NCBI GenBank assembly: GCA_947495165.1 | Contig: CANLXM010000003.1 | Span: 372,001 to 436,000, forward strand | DNA: 64,000 nucleotides | Reading direction: 5' to 3' | Origin: an uncultured Cellulomonadaceae bacterium | GTDB taxonomy: Bacteria > Actinomycetota > Actinomycetes > Actinomycetales > Cellulomonadaceae | In this document: piece after piece, positions 1 to 7,939 of the stretch | Position numbering within the stretch: position 1 is the first letter of the stretch | Layout: each line of letters starts with the position of its first letter | Position numbers and translations under genes: made by a program | Notes under the pieces: generated by a model | Told to the model about the DNA's origin: nothing | The model's database searches: none | Seen by the model: the letters and a program-made list of their open reading frames with translations, nothing else

Positions 1-964
1 CCTTCTTGTCCCCGAGGATCCCTTGTGGTCGGAAGATGATCAGCAGCATCAGGACGACTCCGACGATGACCCAGCCGAACGCCTCGATCTGCGCGACGCT
101 CATGACGTCCGCGGGGACCGTGGCACGCATGACGGACTTGATCAGCATGAGTCCGGCCCAGAAGATCATCGAGCCGAGGATCGGGCCGAAGATCGTGGCG
201 GCGCCACCGAGCAGCAGGATGGTCCAGATGTAGAACGTCGTGGTGCGGCCCATCGCGTCCGGCTGCACGGCCCGGGGGAGCGCGTACACGATCCCGCCGA
301 GCGCGCCGAGCGTCCCGCCGAGCACGAGCGCCTGCATCTTGTACGCGAAGACGTTCTTGCCGAGCGAGCGGACGGCGTCCTCGTCCTCGCGGATGCCCTT
401 GAGCACGCGGCCCCACGGGCTCTTCATGAGCCGCCAGACCACGAGGGCGATCGCTGCGACGAGGAGCCAGCCGACGATCCGCAGCCACCAGCTGTTCGAC
501 GCGTTGGTCGCGTACGTGAACGGGCCGAGGCTGAACGAGCCGTCGGGGAACGGCGACGCGTCCTGGAAGGTGTGCTTGAAAGAGTTGCCGAGGAGCCCGT
601 TGGACGCGCCGGTGAGGTCGGTCAGCGCGGTCGAGCGGCCGACGAGCCGGACGATCTCCGCGGCGGCGATCGTGACGATCGCCAGGTAGTCGCCCCGCAG
701 CTTGAGGGTCGGGATGCCGAGGATCGTCGCGAAGATCACCGCCAGCGCGATCGAGACGCCGACGGCGGCCCACAGGGGCCAGCCCTCGATCGTGGCTATC
801 GCGAAGCCGTAGGCGCCCAGCAGCATGAAGCCGGCCTGGCCCATGTTGAGCAGTCCGGTGAGCCCGAAGTGCACGTTGAGGCCGATGGCCGCGAGCGCGA
901 AGGCCGCGGTGGTGGGGGCGAACAGCTCGCCCGCGACGTTGGTGAGGATCAGTGACCAGTCCAT
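1..964 (-). CDS. livM: LivM-type branched-chain amino-acid ABC permease (3' end outside window)
   Basis: Inner-membrane permease subunit of a branched-chain amino-acid (Leu/Ile/Val or related) ABC importer. The visible 321 residues are strongly hydrophobic with several membrane spans. They begin MDWSLILTNVAGE and reach the family's C-terminal RPQGILG motif close to base 1, so only a few residues are missing. A strong ribosome site (GGGGAGG) lies just upstream of the ATG. It follows the LivH-type gene after a 13-nt gap, so the two are one transcript. The ATPases and binding protein would be expected beyond the left edge; that is inference. Confidence 0.92.
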   Translation of the reverse strand, partial: MDWSLILTNVAGELFAPTTAAFALAAIGLNVHFGLTGLLNMGQAGFMLLGAYGFAIATIEGWPLWAAVGVSIALAVIFATILGIPTLKLRGDYLAIVTIAAAEIVRLVGRSTALTDLTGASNGLLGNSFKHTFQDASPFPDGSFSLGPFTYATNASNSWWLRIVGWLLVAAIALVVWRLMKSPWGRVLKGIREDEDAVRSLGKNVFAYKMQALVLGGTLGALGGIVYALPRAVQPDAMGRTTTFYIWTILLLGGAATIFGPILGSMIFWAGLMLIKSVMRATVPADVMSVAQIEAFGWVIVGVVLMLLIIFRPQGILGDKK

Positions 965-977
965 GACGTTCCTCCCC

Positions 978-2381
978 TCAGCCGACCCGGTCGGGTCGGC
1001 CGAGAATGCCTTGTGGTCGCACGAGCAGGACGACGATCAGGATGAGCAGGGCGGCGGCGTAGCGCATGTCGCTCGGCAGCACGAGCGTGGACAGCTCGAC
1101 GACGAGGCCGATCACGATCGACCCGGCCAAGGCCCCGAACGCGGTGCCGAGGCCGCCGAGCGTGACGGCCGCGAACATGAGCAGCAGGATCGCGGTGCCC
1201 ATGTTCCAGCGGGTGGCGCTGAAGTACAGGCCGATCAGGACGCCGCCCAGGGCAGCGAGGCCGGCGCCCATGGTCCACACGAGCCGGACGATGCGGACGA
1301 CGTCGATGCCCGACGCCGAGGCGAGGGCCGCATTGTCGGCGACCGCTCGGGCCGCGCGGCCCGTCCGGGTGCCCACGAGGAAGTACGCGACACCGCCGAG
1401 GGTGAGGACGGCGATCAGCATCGACACGGCGGACTGCTCCGTGAGCAGCACCGGCCCGAGCTCGACCATCCGCGGGGTCGAGGTGATGATGCGGAGGCTG
1501 CCGCCCCCGGCGAGGAGGTTGAAGGTGTACTGCAGGGCCATCGCCAGACCGATCGAGACGATCATCTGCTGGGTCAGCCCGACGTTGCGCTTGCGTAGCG
1601 GGGCCCACAGCGCGCGGTCCTGCAGGTAGCCCGAGGCCAGTCCGACGACGACGGCGAGGGCGCCGGCGATGACGAGGGGGACGCCCGCGCTCTGCACGAG
1701 GAAGTACGCGACGAGCGCGCCCAGCGTCACCTGCTCGCCGTGGGCGAAGTTGCTGAGACCGGTGGTCCCGTAGATCAGCGACAGGCCCACGGAGGCGAGG
1801 GCCAGCAGGAGCCCGAACAGCAGGCCGCTGACGACGAGCTGGGCCACCCTGTCCCCGGTGGACGCGCCCTCGGCCGAGGCCGTCTCGGGAGCGACGTCAC
1901 CCTCGCCGTCGCCGCCCGGCGCTGGGGTGCCGGGGGTGCTCGGGTCGCTGGTCGCGCCGTCGCTCGGCGGGGCGACGCTCCCACCCAGGGGGAACAGCAC
2001 GCCGGCGCTGGCGCCGAGGGTGACGGTCACCGTGCGCGGGTTGGCGGCGGGATCGCGCAGCTGCTCACCGGCGGGAAGGGACTCGACGTCGAGCTCGACG
2101 GTGTAGTCGCCGCTCTCGGGCACGCCGACGCTCCAGCGGCCGTCCGCACCGGTCGTCACCTCGATGGGCTCACCGGGGCCGACGATCGTGAGCGCAACTC
2201 CGCCCGCGGGTTCGCCTGCCGAGGTCCGCAGGGCACCTCCGAGGCACGCGGTCTCGGCGTCTGGATCACAGGTCTCGGCTGCGTGCGCGGTCCCGTGTCC
2301 CAGGGCGAGCGCGGTGAGCAGCGTGAGGAGGAGGACCGCGACGTGCGCTGTTCGTCTCCAGGTACTGACGGCAGAGGGCAC
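978..2381 (-). CDS. livH: LivH-type permease with secreted N-terminal beta-sandwich extension
   Basis: 467 aa, against about 290-310 for ordinary LivH. Residues 1-34 read as a signal peptide (hydrophobic core, AHA cleavage-like site). Residues about 46-132 look like a carboxypeptidase-regulatory or CNA_B-like beta-sandwich (GALRTSAGEPAGGVALTI, then GADGRWSVGVPESGDYTVEL). About 133-180 is a Ser/Thr/Pro/Gly and acidic linker. The multi-span LivH permease fills about 181-467, ending RPQGILGRP. The start is GTG at 2381. The extension would sit outside the membrane as a fused extracytoplasmic domain. One open frame covers everything, so this is not an assembly artefact visible here. First gene of the livHM transcript. 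Confidence 0.88.
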   Translation of the reverse strand: MPSAVSTWRRTAHVAVLLLTLLTALALGHGTAHAAETCDPDAETACLGGALRTSAGEPAGGVALTIVGPGEPIEVTTGADGRWSVGVPESGDYTVELDVESLPAGEQLRDPAANPRTVTVTLGASAGVLFPLGGSVAPPSDGATSDPSTPGTPAPGGDGEGDVAPETASAEGASTGDRVAQLVVSGLLFGLLLALASVGLSLIYGTTGLSNFAHGEQVTLGALVAYFLVQSAGVPLVIAGALAVVVGLASGYLQDRALWAPLRKRNVGLTQQMIVSIGLAMALQYTFNLLAGGGSLRIITSTPRMVELGPVLLTEQSAVSMLIAVLTLGGVAYFLVGTRTGRAARAVADNAALASASGIDVVRIVRLVWTMGAGLAALGGVLIGLYFSATRWNMGTAILLLMFAAVTLGGLGTAFGALAGSIVIGLVVELSTLVLPSDMRYAAALLILIVVLLVRPQGILGRPDRVG

Positions 2382-2577
2382 CGGTAGTCTCCGTCCAGTC
2401 GTCGTCCGAGGTGGCCGCCTTCGCCCACCGGGTTGCCGGAGAGACTATGCCCCGGACGTGTTTCCGATTTGTCACGAGCGCCGGTCAAGCGCGTTTCCCC
2501 CGGAATTGCGCGGCAATCGGGTGTGACCTGGATCTCATCATTCGGGCGGGATGGGTGCTTGCCCCTACCCTCGACCG

Positions 2578-2955
2578 GTGACCAACACGCCTGATCCCGC
2601 CCGTGCCGTCCCCGGCCTGACGGCGTGCTCGCTGTGCGCGGGCGAGACGCTCGAGGGCGTCGACACCGCTCCGGACGGACAGCTGGGCCGGCTCCGGCAG
2701 CTCGAGGCCGACGGCGTGACGCGCCTGACACTCGTCGAGTGCCTCGACGAGTGCGAGCGGGGCGACGTCGTCGTAGCCCGCCCCACCGCGCGCGGGCGTG
2801 GGGCCGGGGCCGTGCCGGTGTGGTTCGAGCAGCTGGCCGGTGACGCGCAGACGTCCACTCTCGCGGAGTGGCTCCGGGCCGGCGGGCCGGGTGCCGCGCC
2901 CGTGCCCCCCGGCCTGGAGCCGCGTGTGATCCGGCGTGGTCCGGTGGCCGACTGA
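2578..2955 (+). CDS. Small four-cysteine protein, possible (2Fe-2S) thioredoxin-like ferredoxin
   Basis: 125 aa from a GTG start; TACCCT at 2566-2571 sits 6 nt before it, the spacing of a leaderless transcript. Cys17 and Cys20 form CSLC, and Cys55 and Cys59 form CLDEC. This resembles the four ligands of thioredoxin-fold (2Fe-2S) ferredoxins, as in small cobalamin-locus and NuoE-like ferredoxins. The rest is soluble, with a conserved-looking VPVWFEQL segment and no signal peptide. The cluster type is inferred from cysteine spacing only. It stands alone between the divergent liv genes and a convergent channel gene, so context does not identify a partner. Confidence 0.6.
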   Translation: MTNTPDPARAVPGLTACSLCAGETLEGVDTAPDGQLGRLRQLEADGVTRLTLVECLDECERGDVVVARPTARGRGAGAVPVWFEQLAGDAQTSTLAEWLRAGGPGAAPVPPGLEPRVIRRGPVAD

Positions 2956-2974
2956 CGGAGCGCCGCCAGCAGCC

Positions 2975-3982
2975 TCAGTCGCGACCCGCCGGCCACGTCC
3001 AGCCCTCGAGGTGTGCATCGGCAGCGATCGCGCTCCGCATGTCTGCGGCCGCCGCGAAGGTGCCCCTCAACGAAGCGTCCGTGGGGGCGGGCACGCCGGC
3101 CGCGCGCGTGCGGGTGAGCTCCGGCGGTGGCGGGGCGTCGACGTCGCCGACGTCGCCCATGACGCGTCCCACCGTGGTGGTGTAGCGCGCGACCGTGCTC
3201 AGGACGGGCGCGGTGAGCGCCTCGACGTCGGGGGCGCTGCTCGTCGCCCGCAGGACGAGCATCGCGTCGGTGAGGTTCCCGACCGCCACCGGGGTCGCGC
3301 TCCCGCGGGTGCGTGCGCGGAAGTACTGCAGGACCGGATAGGCCAGGTGCTGCTCGGCCGAGGTCGACAACGCGCTCGACGCGCTGACGACCTGCTGGAC
3401 GAACGGCGCCGCCAGTCGTTCACCGTCCCACGCGCGCCGCACGATCTCGTCCGGGGACGACCCCAGGGCGTCGACGTCCTGTGCGACGGCACGGCGCGCG
3501 ACCACCGCGGAGACGACCGAGAGCACATAGGTGATCCCGAGAGTGATGATGAACAAGCCGCTGAGCGCGGCGACGGCGGAGAGGACGCGCGCGAGGTCGG
3601 TGCTGGCGACGTAGTCGCCGACCCCGAGGGTCGAGATGGTGAACCCGGTGTAGTAGACGATCTCAGGGACGGAGGCGGGGGAGCCGGTGGTGGCGTCCCG
3701 GACCGGGGCGTCACCCGCGAGGAGCACGAGGGTCCAGCCGAGCCAGAGCCCGAGGACCCACAGGGCGATGGTGCTCACGAGCATCGCGGGGCCGGCGAAG
3801 GACAGGGCGCGGTTCCCGGTGTCGCGTGGCGCTCGTGCCATGACCGGGCGCCAGAGCACCGCGGTGGTGACACGGGTGAGTGGCCCCGCGCCCGCGCCGA
3901 CGCTCACGGTGGTCAGGAACGCGTCGGCGAGCGTGACTGCGAGGATCGCGGTGCCGGCCAGGGCGAGGCCGATCGTGCCCAC
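2975..3982 (-). CDS. Two-pore-domain-like potassium channel family protein
   Basis: 335 aa. Membrane spans lie at about residues 3-27, 61-89 and 135-160. Between the last two, a pore loop carries TLGVGD at 118-123, a variant of the K+ selectivity filter TVGYGD (Ion_trans_2 family). The C-terminal half, from about 165, is cytosolic and largely helical, and could be a regulatory region; no RCK/TrkA nucleotide-binding motif is evident. Tyr to Val in the filter is seen in some bacterial channels, so ion selectivity cannot be taken for granted. The gene is convergent with the small Cys protein and appears monocistronic. Confidence 0.8.
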   Translation of the reverse strand: MGTIGLALAGTAILAVTLADAFLTTVSVGAGAGPLTRVTTAVLWRPVMARAPRDTGNRALSFAGPAMLVSTIALWVLGLWLGWTLVLLAGDAPVRDATTGSPASVPEIVYYTGFTISTLGVGDYVASTDLARVLSAVAALSGLFIITLGITYVLSVVSAVVARRAVAQDVDALGSSPDEIVRRAWDGERLAAPFVQQVVSASSALSTSAEQHLAYPVLQYFRARTRGSATPVAVGNLTDAMLVLRATSSAPDVEALTAPVLSTVARYTTTVGRVMGDVGDVDAPPPPELTRTRAAGVPAPTDASLRGTFAAAADMRSAIAADAHLEGWTWPAGRD

Positions 3983-4049
3983 GGGGTCTCCGTCCGTCGG
4001 GGTTGGGGTGCTCCCACGACGTTAGGTCGCCGGCGCCGCGCGCGCAGCG

Positions 4050-4853
4050 TCAGAACGGGTGCAGGAGCCGCCGCAGGAACTGCTGCGTGCGCTCGTGGGT
4101 GGGATTGCGCAGCACCTGGTGGGGTGCGCCGCGCTCGACGATCGTGCCGCCGTCGACGAACGCGACCTCGTGGGCGACCTCGCGGGCAAACTGCAGCTCG
4201 TGGGTGACGACCACCATCGTCCACCCCTCGAGCGCGAGCTCCTTCATGAGACCGAGGACGTCGCCGACGAGCTCCGGGTCGAGTGCCGACGTCGGCTCGT
4301 CGAACAACAGCACCTCGGGCCGCAGCGCGAGTGCGCGGACGATGCCGACGCGCTGCTGCTGGCCGCCCGAGAGCTCGAACGGGAACGCGTCGCGCTTGTC
4401 CGCGAGGCCGACGCGCGCGAGCAAGGCCTCCGCCTCCGCGCGCACCTCGGCGGCCTTCCGGCGCTGCACGACGACGGGGCCCTCCATGATGTTCTCGAGC
4501 ACCGTCTTGTGCGGGAACAGGTTGTAGTGCTGGAACACCATCGCCGAGCGGTCCCGCAGGGCTGCGAGCTGGCGCTTGGAGGGTCCCGAGGCGAAGTCCA
4601 GGGTGAGGTCGTCGCCCACGGTGATGACGCCGCCGTCGGCGACCTCGAGGCCGTTGAGGCAGCGCAGCGCGGTGGTCTTGCCGGAGCCGGACGGGCCGAT
4701 GATCGCGAGGACCTGGCCGCGCTCGACGGACAGGTCGACCGAGCGCAGGACCTGGTTGTCGCCGAAGCTCTTCGCCAGCCCGCGGACCTCGAGGACGAGG
4801 TTGCTGGGAGCCGCCGCGCGGGGCGTGGTGGGGGTCGGGTCAGTGGGCGACAT
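4050..4853 (-). CDS. Polar amino-acid (cystine-type) ABC transporter ATP-binding protein
   Basis: 267 aa ATPase of the glutamine/cystine importer class. Walker A GPSGSGKTT is at 53-61, the Q-loop in the MVFQHYNLFPH segment at about 105, signature LSGGQQQRV at 161-169 and Walker B LLFDEP at 182-187. A short Pro/Thr-rich N-terminal tail precedes the domain. Its ATG overlaps the end of the permease gene by 14 nt, so it is translationally coupled as the last gene of the importer operon. It energises uptake through the permease at 4840-5508 with the lipoprotein at 5525-6364. Cystine specificity rests on the binding protein and on the Cys-rich leader, not on this subunit. Confidence 0.92.
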   Translation of the reverse strand: MSPTDPTPTTPRAAAPSNLVLEVRGLAKSFGDNQVLRSVDLSVERGQVLAIIGPSGSGKTTALRCLNGLEVADGGVITVGDDLTLDFASGPSKRQLAALRDRSAMVFQHYNLFPHKTVLENIMEGPVVVQRRKAAEVRAEAEALLARVGLADKRDAFPFELSGGQQQRVGIVRALALRPEVLLFDEPTSALDPELVGDVLGLMKELALEGWTMVVVTHELQFAREVAHEVAFVDGGTIVERGAPHQVLRNPTHERTQQFLRRLLHPF

Positions 4854-5508
4854 AGCGGTCCAGCTTCTTCTCGATCGAGCCCTGAGCGGCGGACAGCGCG
4901 AGGCAGATCACCCAGTAGACGGCGGCGGCCTCCACGTAGAGGAGCATGAACTCGTTCGTGGACGAGGCGATCTCCTGGGCCTTGCGGAACGCCTCGGTGA
5001 CCAGGATGAGCGAGGCGAGCGAGGTGTCCTTCACGAGGCTGATGAAGGTGTTCGACAGCGGGGGGACGGACACGCGCGCGGCCTGCGGCAGGATGATCCG
5101 CCGCAGCGCGACCGAGCGCGGCATGCCGATCATGTACGCGGCCTCCCACTGCCCTTTGGGCACCGACAGGATGGCCGCACGGATGACCTCGGCGGCGTAG
5201 CCCCCGACGTTGATCGAGAACGCCGCGATCGCGCTGGGCCACGGATCGAGCACGACGCCGATCGTCGGCAGCCCGTAGAAGATCACGAACAGCTGGACGA
5301 GCAGCGGCGTGCCGCGCACCACCGAGATGTAGGCGCGGGCAGGCCCCGAGAGCCACCACTGGCCCGAGATCCGCATCAGAGCCAGGGCGAGGGCGAGGAC
5401 GAGGCCGATCGCGAAGGACGCGAGGGTGAGCGGGATGGTCCCGCGGATCGCGCCCTCCACGATCGGCCACAGGGAGCTGGTGAACAGCTCCCACGAGGTC
5501 TGGTTCAT
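4840..5508 (-). CDS. Polar amino-acid (cystine-type) ABC transporter permease
   Basis: 222 aa HisM/GlnP/TcyB-type integral membrane permease with about five spans and the cytoplasmic EAA-type loop around EAAYMIGMPRSVALRRIILP, which docks the ATPase. Its length is normal for the family. It follows the substrate-binding lipoprotein after a 16-nt gap and overlaps the ATPase gene, which fixes it in a three-gene operon. Only one permease gene is present, so the transporter probably uses a homodimer, as cystine importers of the YecS type do. Confidence 0.92.
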   Translation of the reverse strand: MNQTSWELFTSSLWPIVEGAIRGTIPLTLASFAIGLVLALALALMRISGQWWLSGPARAYISVVRGTPLLVQLFVIFYGLPTIGVVLDPWPSAIAAFSINVGGYAAEVIRAAILSVPKGQWEAAYMIGMPRSVALRRIILPQAARVSVPPLSNTFISLVKDTSLASLILVTEAFRKAQEIASSTNEFMLLYVEAAAVYWVICLALSAAQGSIEKKLDRYVAH

Positions 5509-5524
5509 AGCGACGATGCTCGCA

Positions 5525-6364
5525 TCACTTCGAGACGTCTGCGCCGAAGTACTTCTCGGAGATCTCCGTCAGGGTGCCGTCCTCGGCCAGCGTCGCGAGG
5601 GCCTCGTCGACGGCGGCGGCGAGCGCCTCGTCACCCTGGGCGAACGCGAACGCGCTGCGCGAGGTGTCCTCGGTCTCCGCGGCGATCTTCAGGCCGGTGT
5701 CGCCGCCCTGCTGCTGCTGGTAGTCGAGGAACGTGAGCTTGTCGTTGATCGTGGCGTCGACGCGGCCCTGCTGGACGAGCGTGGCTGCCTGCGCCCAGCC
5801 CTCGACGCCCTCGATCTGCGCGCCGGACTCCTCGGCCAGCGTCTTCCAGTTGCTCGTGAGCGACTGGGCGGTGCGCTTGCCCGAGAGGTCGGCGAACGAG
5901 GTGATGTCCGTGTTGTCCTCGGGGACGACGACGACGCCGGTCGAGATCGTGTACGGCTCGGAGAACGTGTACGAGCCCTCGCGCTCCGGCGTGATCGAGA
6001 CCTGGTTGGCGATGAGGTCGAAGCGGCCCGCCTCGAGGCCCGCGAAGATCGCGTCCCACTGGGTCTCCTCGAACTGCACCTCGAGGCCCATCTCGTCGGC
6101 GACGGCCGTGATGACCTCGACGTCGTAGCCGGTCAGGTCGCCCGCGCCGTCCTCGTGGAACGAGAACGGGCGGTAGGTGCCCTCGGTGCCGACGATGATC
6201 GAGCCACGCTCCTCGACGTCGGTCAGGGACGTGTCGGCACCGCCGGCCGCGGGGGTGGTCGAGGACGTCGCCGGTGCGTCGGCGTCCGAGGAGCAGGCGG
6301 CCAGGCCGAGGGCGAGGACGGCGACGGCCGAGGTGCGGGCGAGGAACGAGCGGGCGATGGCCAT
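5525..6364 (-). CDS. Cystine-type solute-binding lipoprotein
   Basis: 279 aa. An N-terminal lipoprotein signal peptide ends in lipobox LAAC with Cys24, followed by a Ser/Thr/Ala linker and a family 3 solute-binding domain from about residue 48. GTEGTYRPFSFHE and ETQWDAIFAGLEAGRFD closely resemble the cystine-binding FliY/TcyA group. The lipoprotein would capture cystine at the outer face and hand it to the permease downstream. The ATG has a strong GAAGGAG ribosome site six bases upstream. The preceding 167 nt follow a Cys-codon-rich leader ORF, which supports a sulfur-amino-acid substrate. Other polar amino acids remain possible. Confidence 0.85.
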   Translation of the reverse strand: MAIARSFLARTSAVAVLALGLAACSSDADAPATSSTTPAAGGADTSLTDVEERGSIIVGTEGTYRPFSFHEDGAGDLTGYDVEVITAVADEMGLEVQFEETQWDAIFAGLEAGRFDLIANQVSITPEREGSYTFSEPYTISTGVVVVPEDNTDITSFADLSGKRTAQSLTSNWKTLAEESGAQIEGVEGWAQAATLVQQGRVDATINDKLTFLDYQQQQGGDTGLKIAAETEDTSRSAFAFAQGDEALAAAVDEALATLAEDGTLTEISEKYFGADVSK

Positions 6365-6531
6365 GGAGAGCTCCTTCGATGGGCGCCGGGGCGGCGCGAG
6401 GGGGGTGCGCGGCGGAGAGCCGCTGCGGCGTGGGCCGCGAGAGGGTGCGCGCAGACGGCGATCAGCCGTGGCGGGCGGGGGCTGGTCCGAGCGGACCGAG
6501 CGGGGCGCGACGGGCGCGCGGTGCGGTCAGC

Positions 6532-6627
6532 TCAACAACAGCGCAGACAGCACGCCGGACAGCACGACACCCGCGAGGCGCGGACGGACAGAGCCGCGCG
6601 CGCAGGGGTGAGGTCGTGGCCGGACAT
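6532..6627 (-). CDS. Polycysteine leader peptide of the cystine importer operon
   Basis: 31-codon ORF beginning MSGHDLTPAR and ending SCCPACCLRCC followed by TGA. Six of the last ten codons are Cys (three adjacent pairs), extraordinary in this genome. It lies on the same strand, 167 nt before the binding-protein start, and no ordinary function is evident. Polycysteine leader ORFs that act as cysteine-responsive attenuators are established in mycobacteria. By analogy, ribosomes stalling on Cys codons when charged tRNA-Cys is scarce would change folding of the downstream RNA and raise importer expression. No ribosome site precedes the ATG, so translation may be leaderless or weak. The exact RNA switch was not resolved. 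A short inverted repeat (GGTCCG / CGGACC) lies downstream at 6484-6497. Confidence 0.8.
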   Translation of the reverse strand: MSGHDLTPARAALSVRASRVSCCPACCLRCC

Positions 6628-6712
6628 GGGACCATTGGACCACAGCCCACGGCTCGGGTCACGCCACCAGCGATGTGATGCACGTCCCGTGCGCCGTAGT
6701 TAGCGTCGAGCC

Positions 6713-7930
6713 ATGTCGACCGCTCAGCTTCCGCTCCTGTATGCCGCCGTCGGCGTCGCCGCAGTGGTGCTCGTCCTGGTCTCGCGGCAGATCCGGCGCT
6801 GGCCGGTGACCGAGCCGCTCGTGGGTCTCGCCCTGGGGGTTCTGCTCGGTCCCGCGGTGGCGGGCTGGCTGACCCTCGACGACGTCGCCCGGACACCGGT
6901 GCTGCTGGAGTCGGCCCGGGTCCTCCTCGCCTGGTCGGTCATGGCCGCCGCGCTGCGCTTCTCGGCCAAGGACCTCCGGGCGCTCCTGCCCCAGCTCGCC
7001 CTGCTGGTCGCCGTGATCATGCCCGTCGCCGCGCTGATCTCCAGCGCCGCGGCGCTGCTGCTCGGCGTGCCCGTCGCGGTCGCACTGGTCATCGGTACGT
7101 CGCTGAGCCCGACGGACCCGGTGCTGGCGGCGTCGGTGGTCTCGGGTGAGCCTGCCGAGGAAGGGCTGCCCGCGCGGTTGCGCGCGCTGCTGACCGGGGA
7201 GAGCGGCGCCAACGACGGGCTGGCCCTCCCGCTCGTCGGCGTCGCGATCGCGCTCGCGGTGCCGCACGGCGACTCCGGCACGGCGGTCGCGGGACGCCTC
7301 GCGTGGGAGGTGCTGGGAGGCGCGACCATCGGCGCGATCCTCGGCGCGGCCGCCGCCTTCGGGATCATGCTGGCCACCAAGGAGCGCAGCCTCTCCGGGG
7401 GGCCCGAGCTCGTGCTCACGCTCCTGCTCGCCCTCGGTGTCCTAGGCGTGGCACGGCTCGCGAGCACCGGGGGAGTCCTGGCCGTGTTCGTCGCGGGCCT
7501 CGCGTACAACCACTGGTGCGGCGACGACCTGCGCGTCGAGCAGGACAGCATCGACGAGGCCGTCAACCGGTACGCCGTCGTGCCGTTCTTCGTGCTGTTC
7601 GGCGCCGTGCTGCCGTGGGAGGAGTGGGGCGCGCTCGGCTGGCCGGCGCTCGGCTTCGTGGCGGCGGTGCTCGCGCTGCGCCGGCTGCCCGCCGTGCTGG
7701 CCCTGCGCCGGCCGCTCGCTCTCGACGGTCGTCAGGGTGCGTTCCTGGGCTGGTTCGGGCCTATGGGCGTCAGTGCCGTGTTCTACCTGATGCACGCTCG
7801 GCACGAGGGCGTGCTCGAGCCGGAGGTCTGGGCGGCAGGCTCCCTCGCCGTCGCGGTGAGCGTGGTGGCCTACGGCGTCACCGCTGCGCCGGGGGTCAAG
7901 GCGTTCGCGCGGTCGGCGTCGTCGGACTGA
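6713..7930 (+). CDS. Na+(K+)/H+ antiporter, CPA1/NhaP family
   Basis: 405 aa polytopic membrane protein with about 12 spans. Family signatures are SPTDPVLA at 132-139 and TGESGANDG at 161-169, the acidic and polar residues of the cation path in CPA1 exchangers. It should expel Na+ or K+ in exchange for protons at the cytoplasmic membrane. There is no C-terminal regulatory domain, so this is a minimal transporter. TAGCGT at 6701-6706 lies 6 nt before the ATG, pointing to a leaderless transcript. It is divergent from the cystine importer operon, and its promoter shares the 85-nt gap with that of the Cys leader. Confidence 0.9.
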   Translation: MSTAQLPLLYAAVGVAAVVLVLVSRQIRRWPVTEPLVGLALGVLLGPAVAGWLTLDDVARTPVLLESARVLLAWSVMAAALRFSAKDLRALLPQLALLVAVIMPVAALISSAAALLLGVPVAVALVIGTSLSPTDPVLAASVVSGEPAEEGLPARLRALLTGESGANDGLALPLVGVAIALAVPHGDSGTAVAGRLAWEVLGGATIGAILGAAAAFGIMLATKERSLSGGPELVLTLLLALGVLGVARLASTGGVLAVFVAGLAYNHWCGDDLRVEQDSIDEAVNRYAVVPFFVLFGAVLPWEEWGALGWPALGFVAAVLALRRLPAVLALRRPLALDGRQGAFLGWFGPMGVSAVFYLMHARHEGVLEPEVWAAGSLAVAVSVVAYGVTAAPGVKAFARSASSD

Positions 7931-7939
7931 GCCCTCGGG

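Noticed and set aside
23..955. 310-residue plus-strand ORF at the left edge
   Set aside because: It is antisense to livM and reads as Arg/Glu/Asp/Ala-rich nonsense typical of the opposite strand in high-GC genes; the minus frame is a clean LivM.
2936..4207. 423-residue plus-strand ORF
   Set aside because: Antisense to the K+-channel gene, low-complexity Arg/Gly/Glu composition, no motif.
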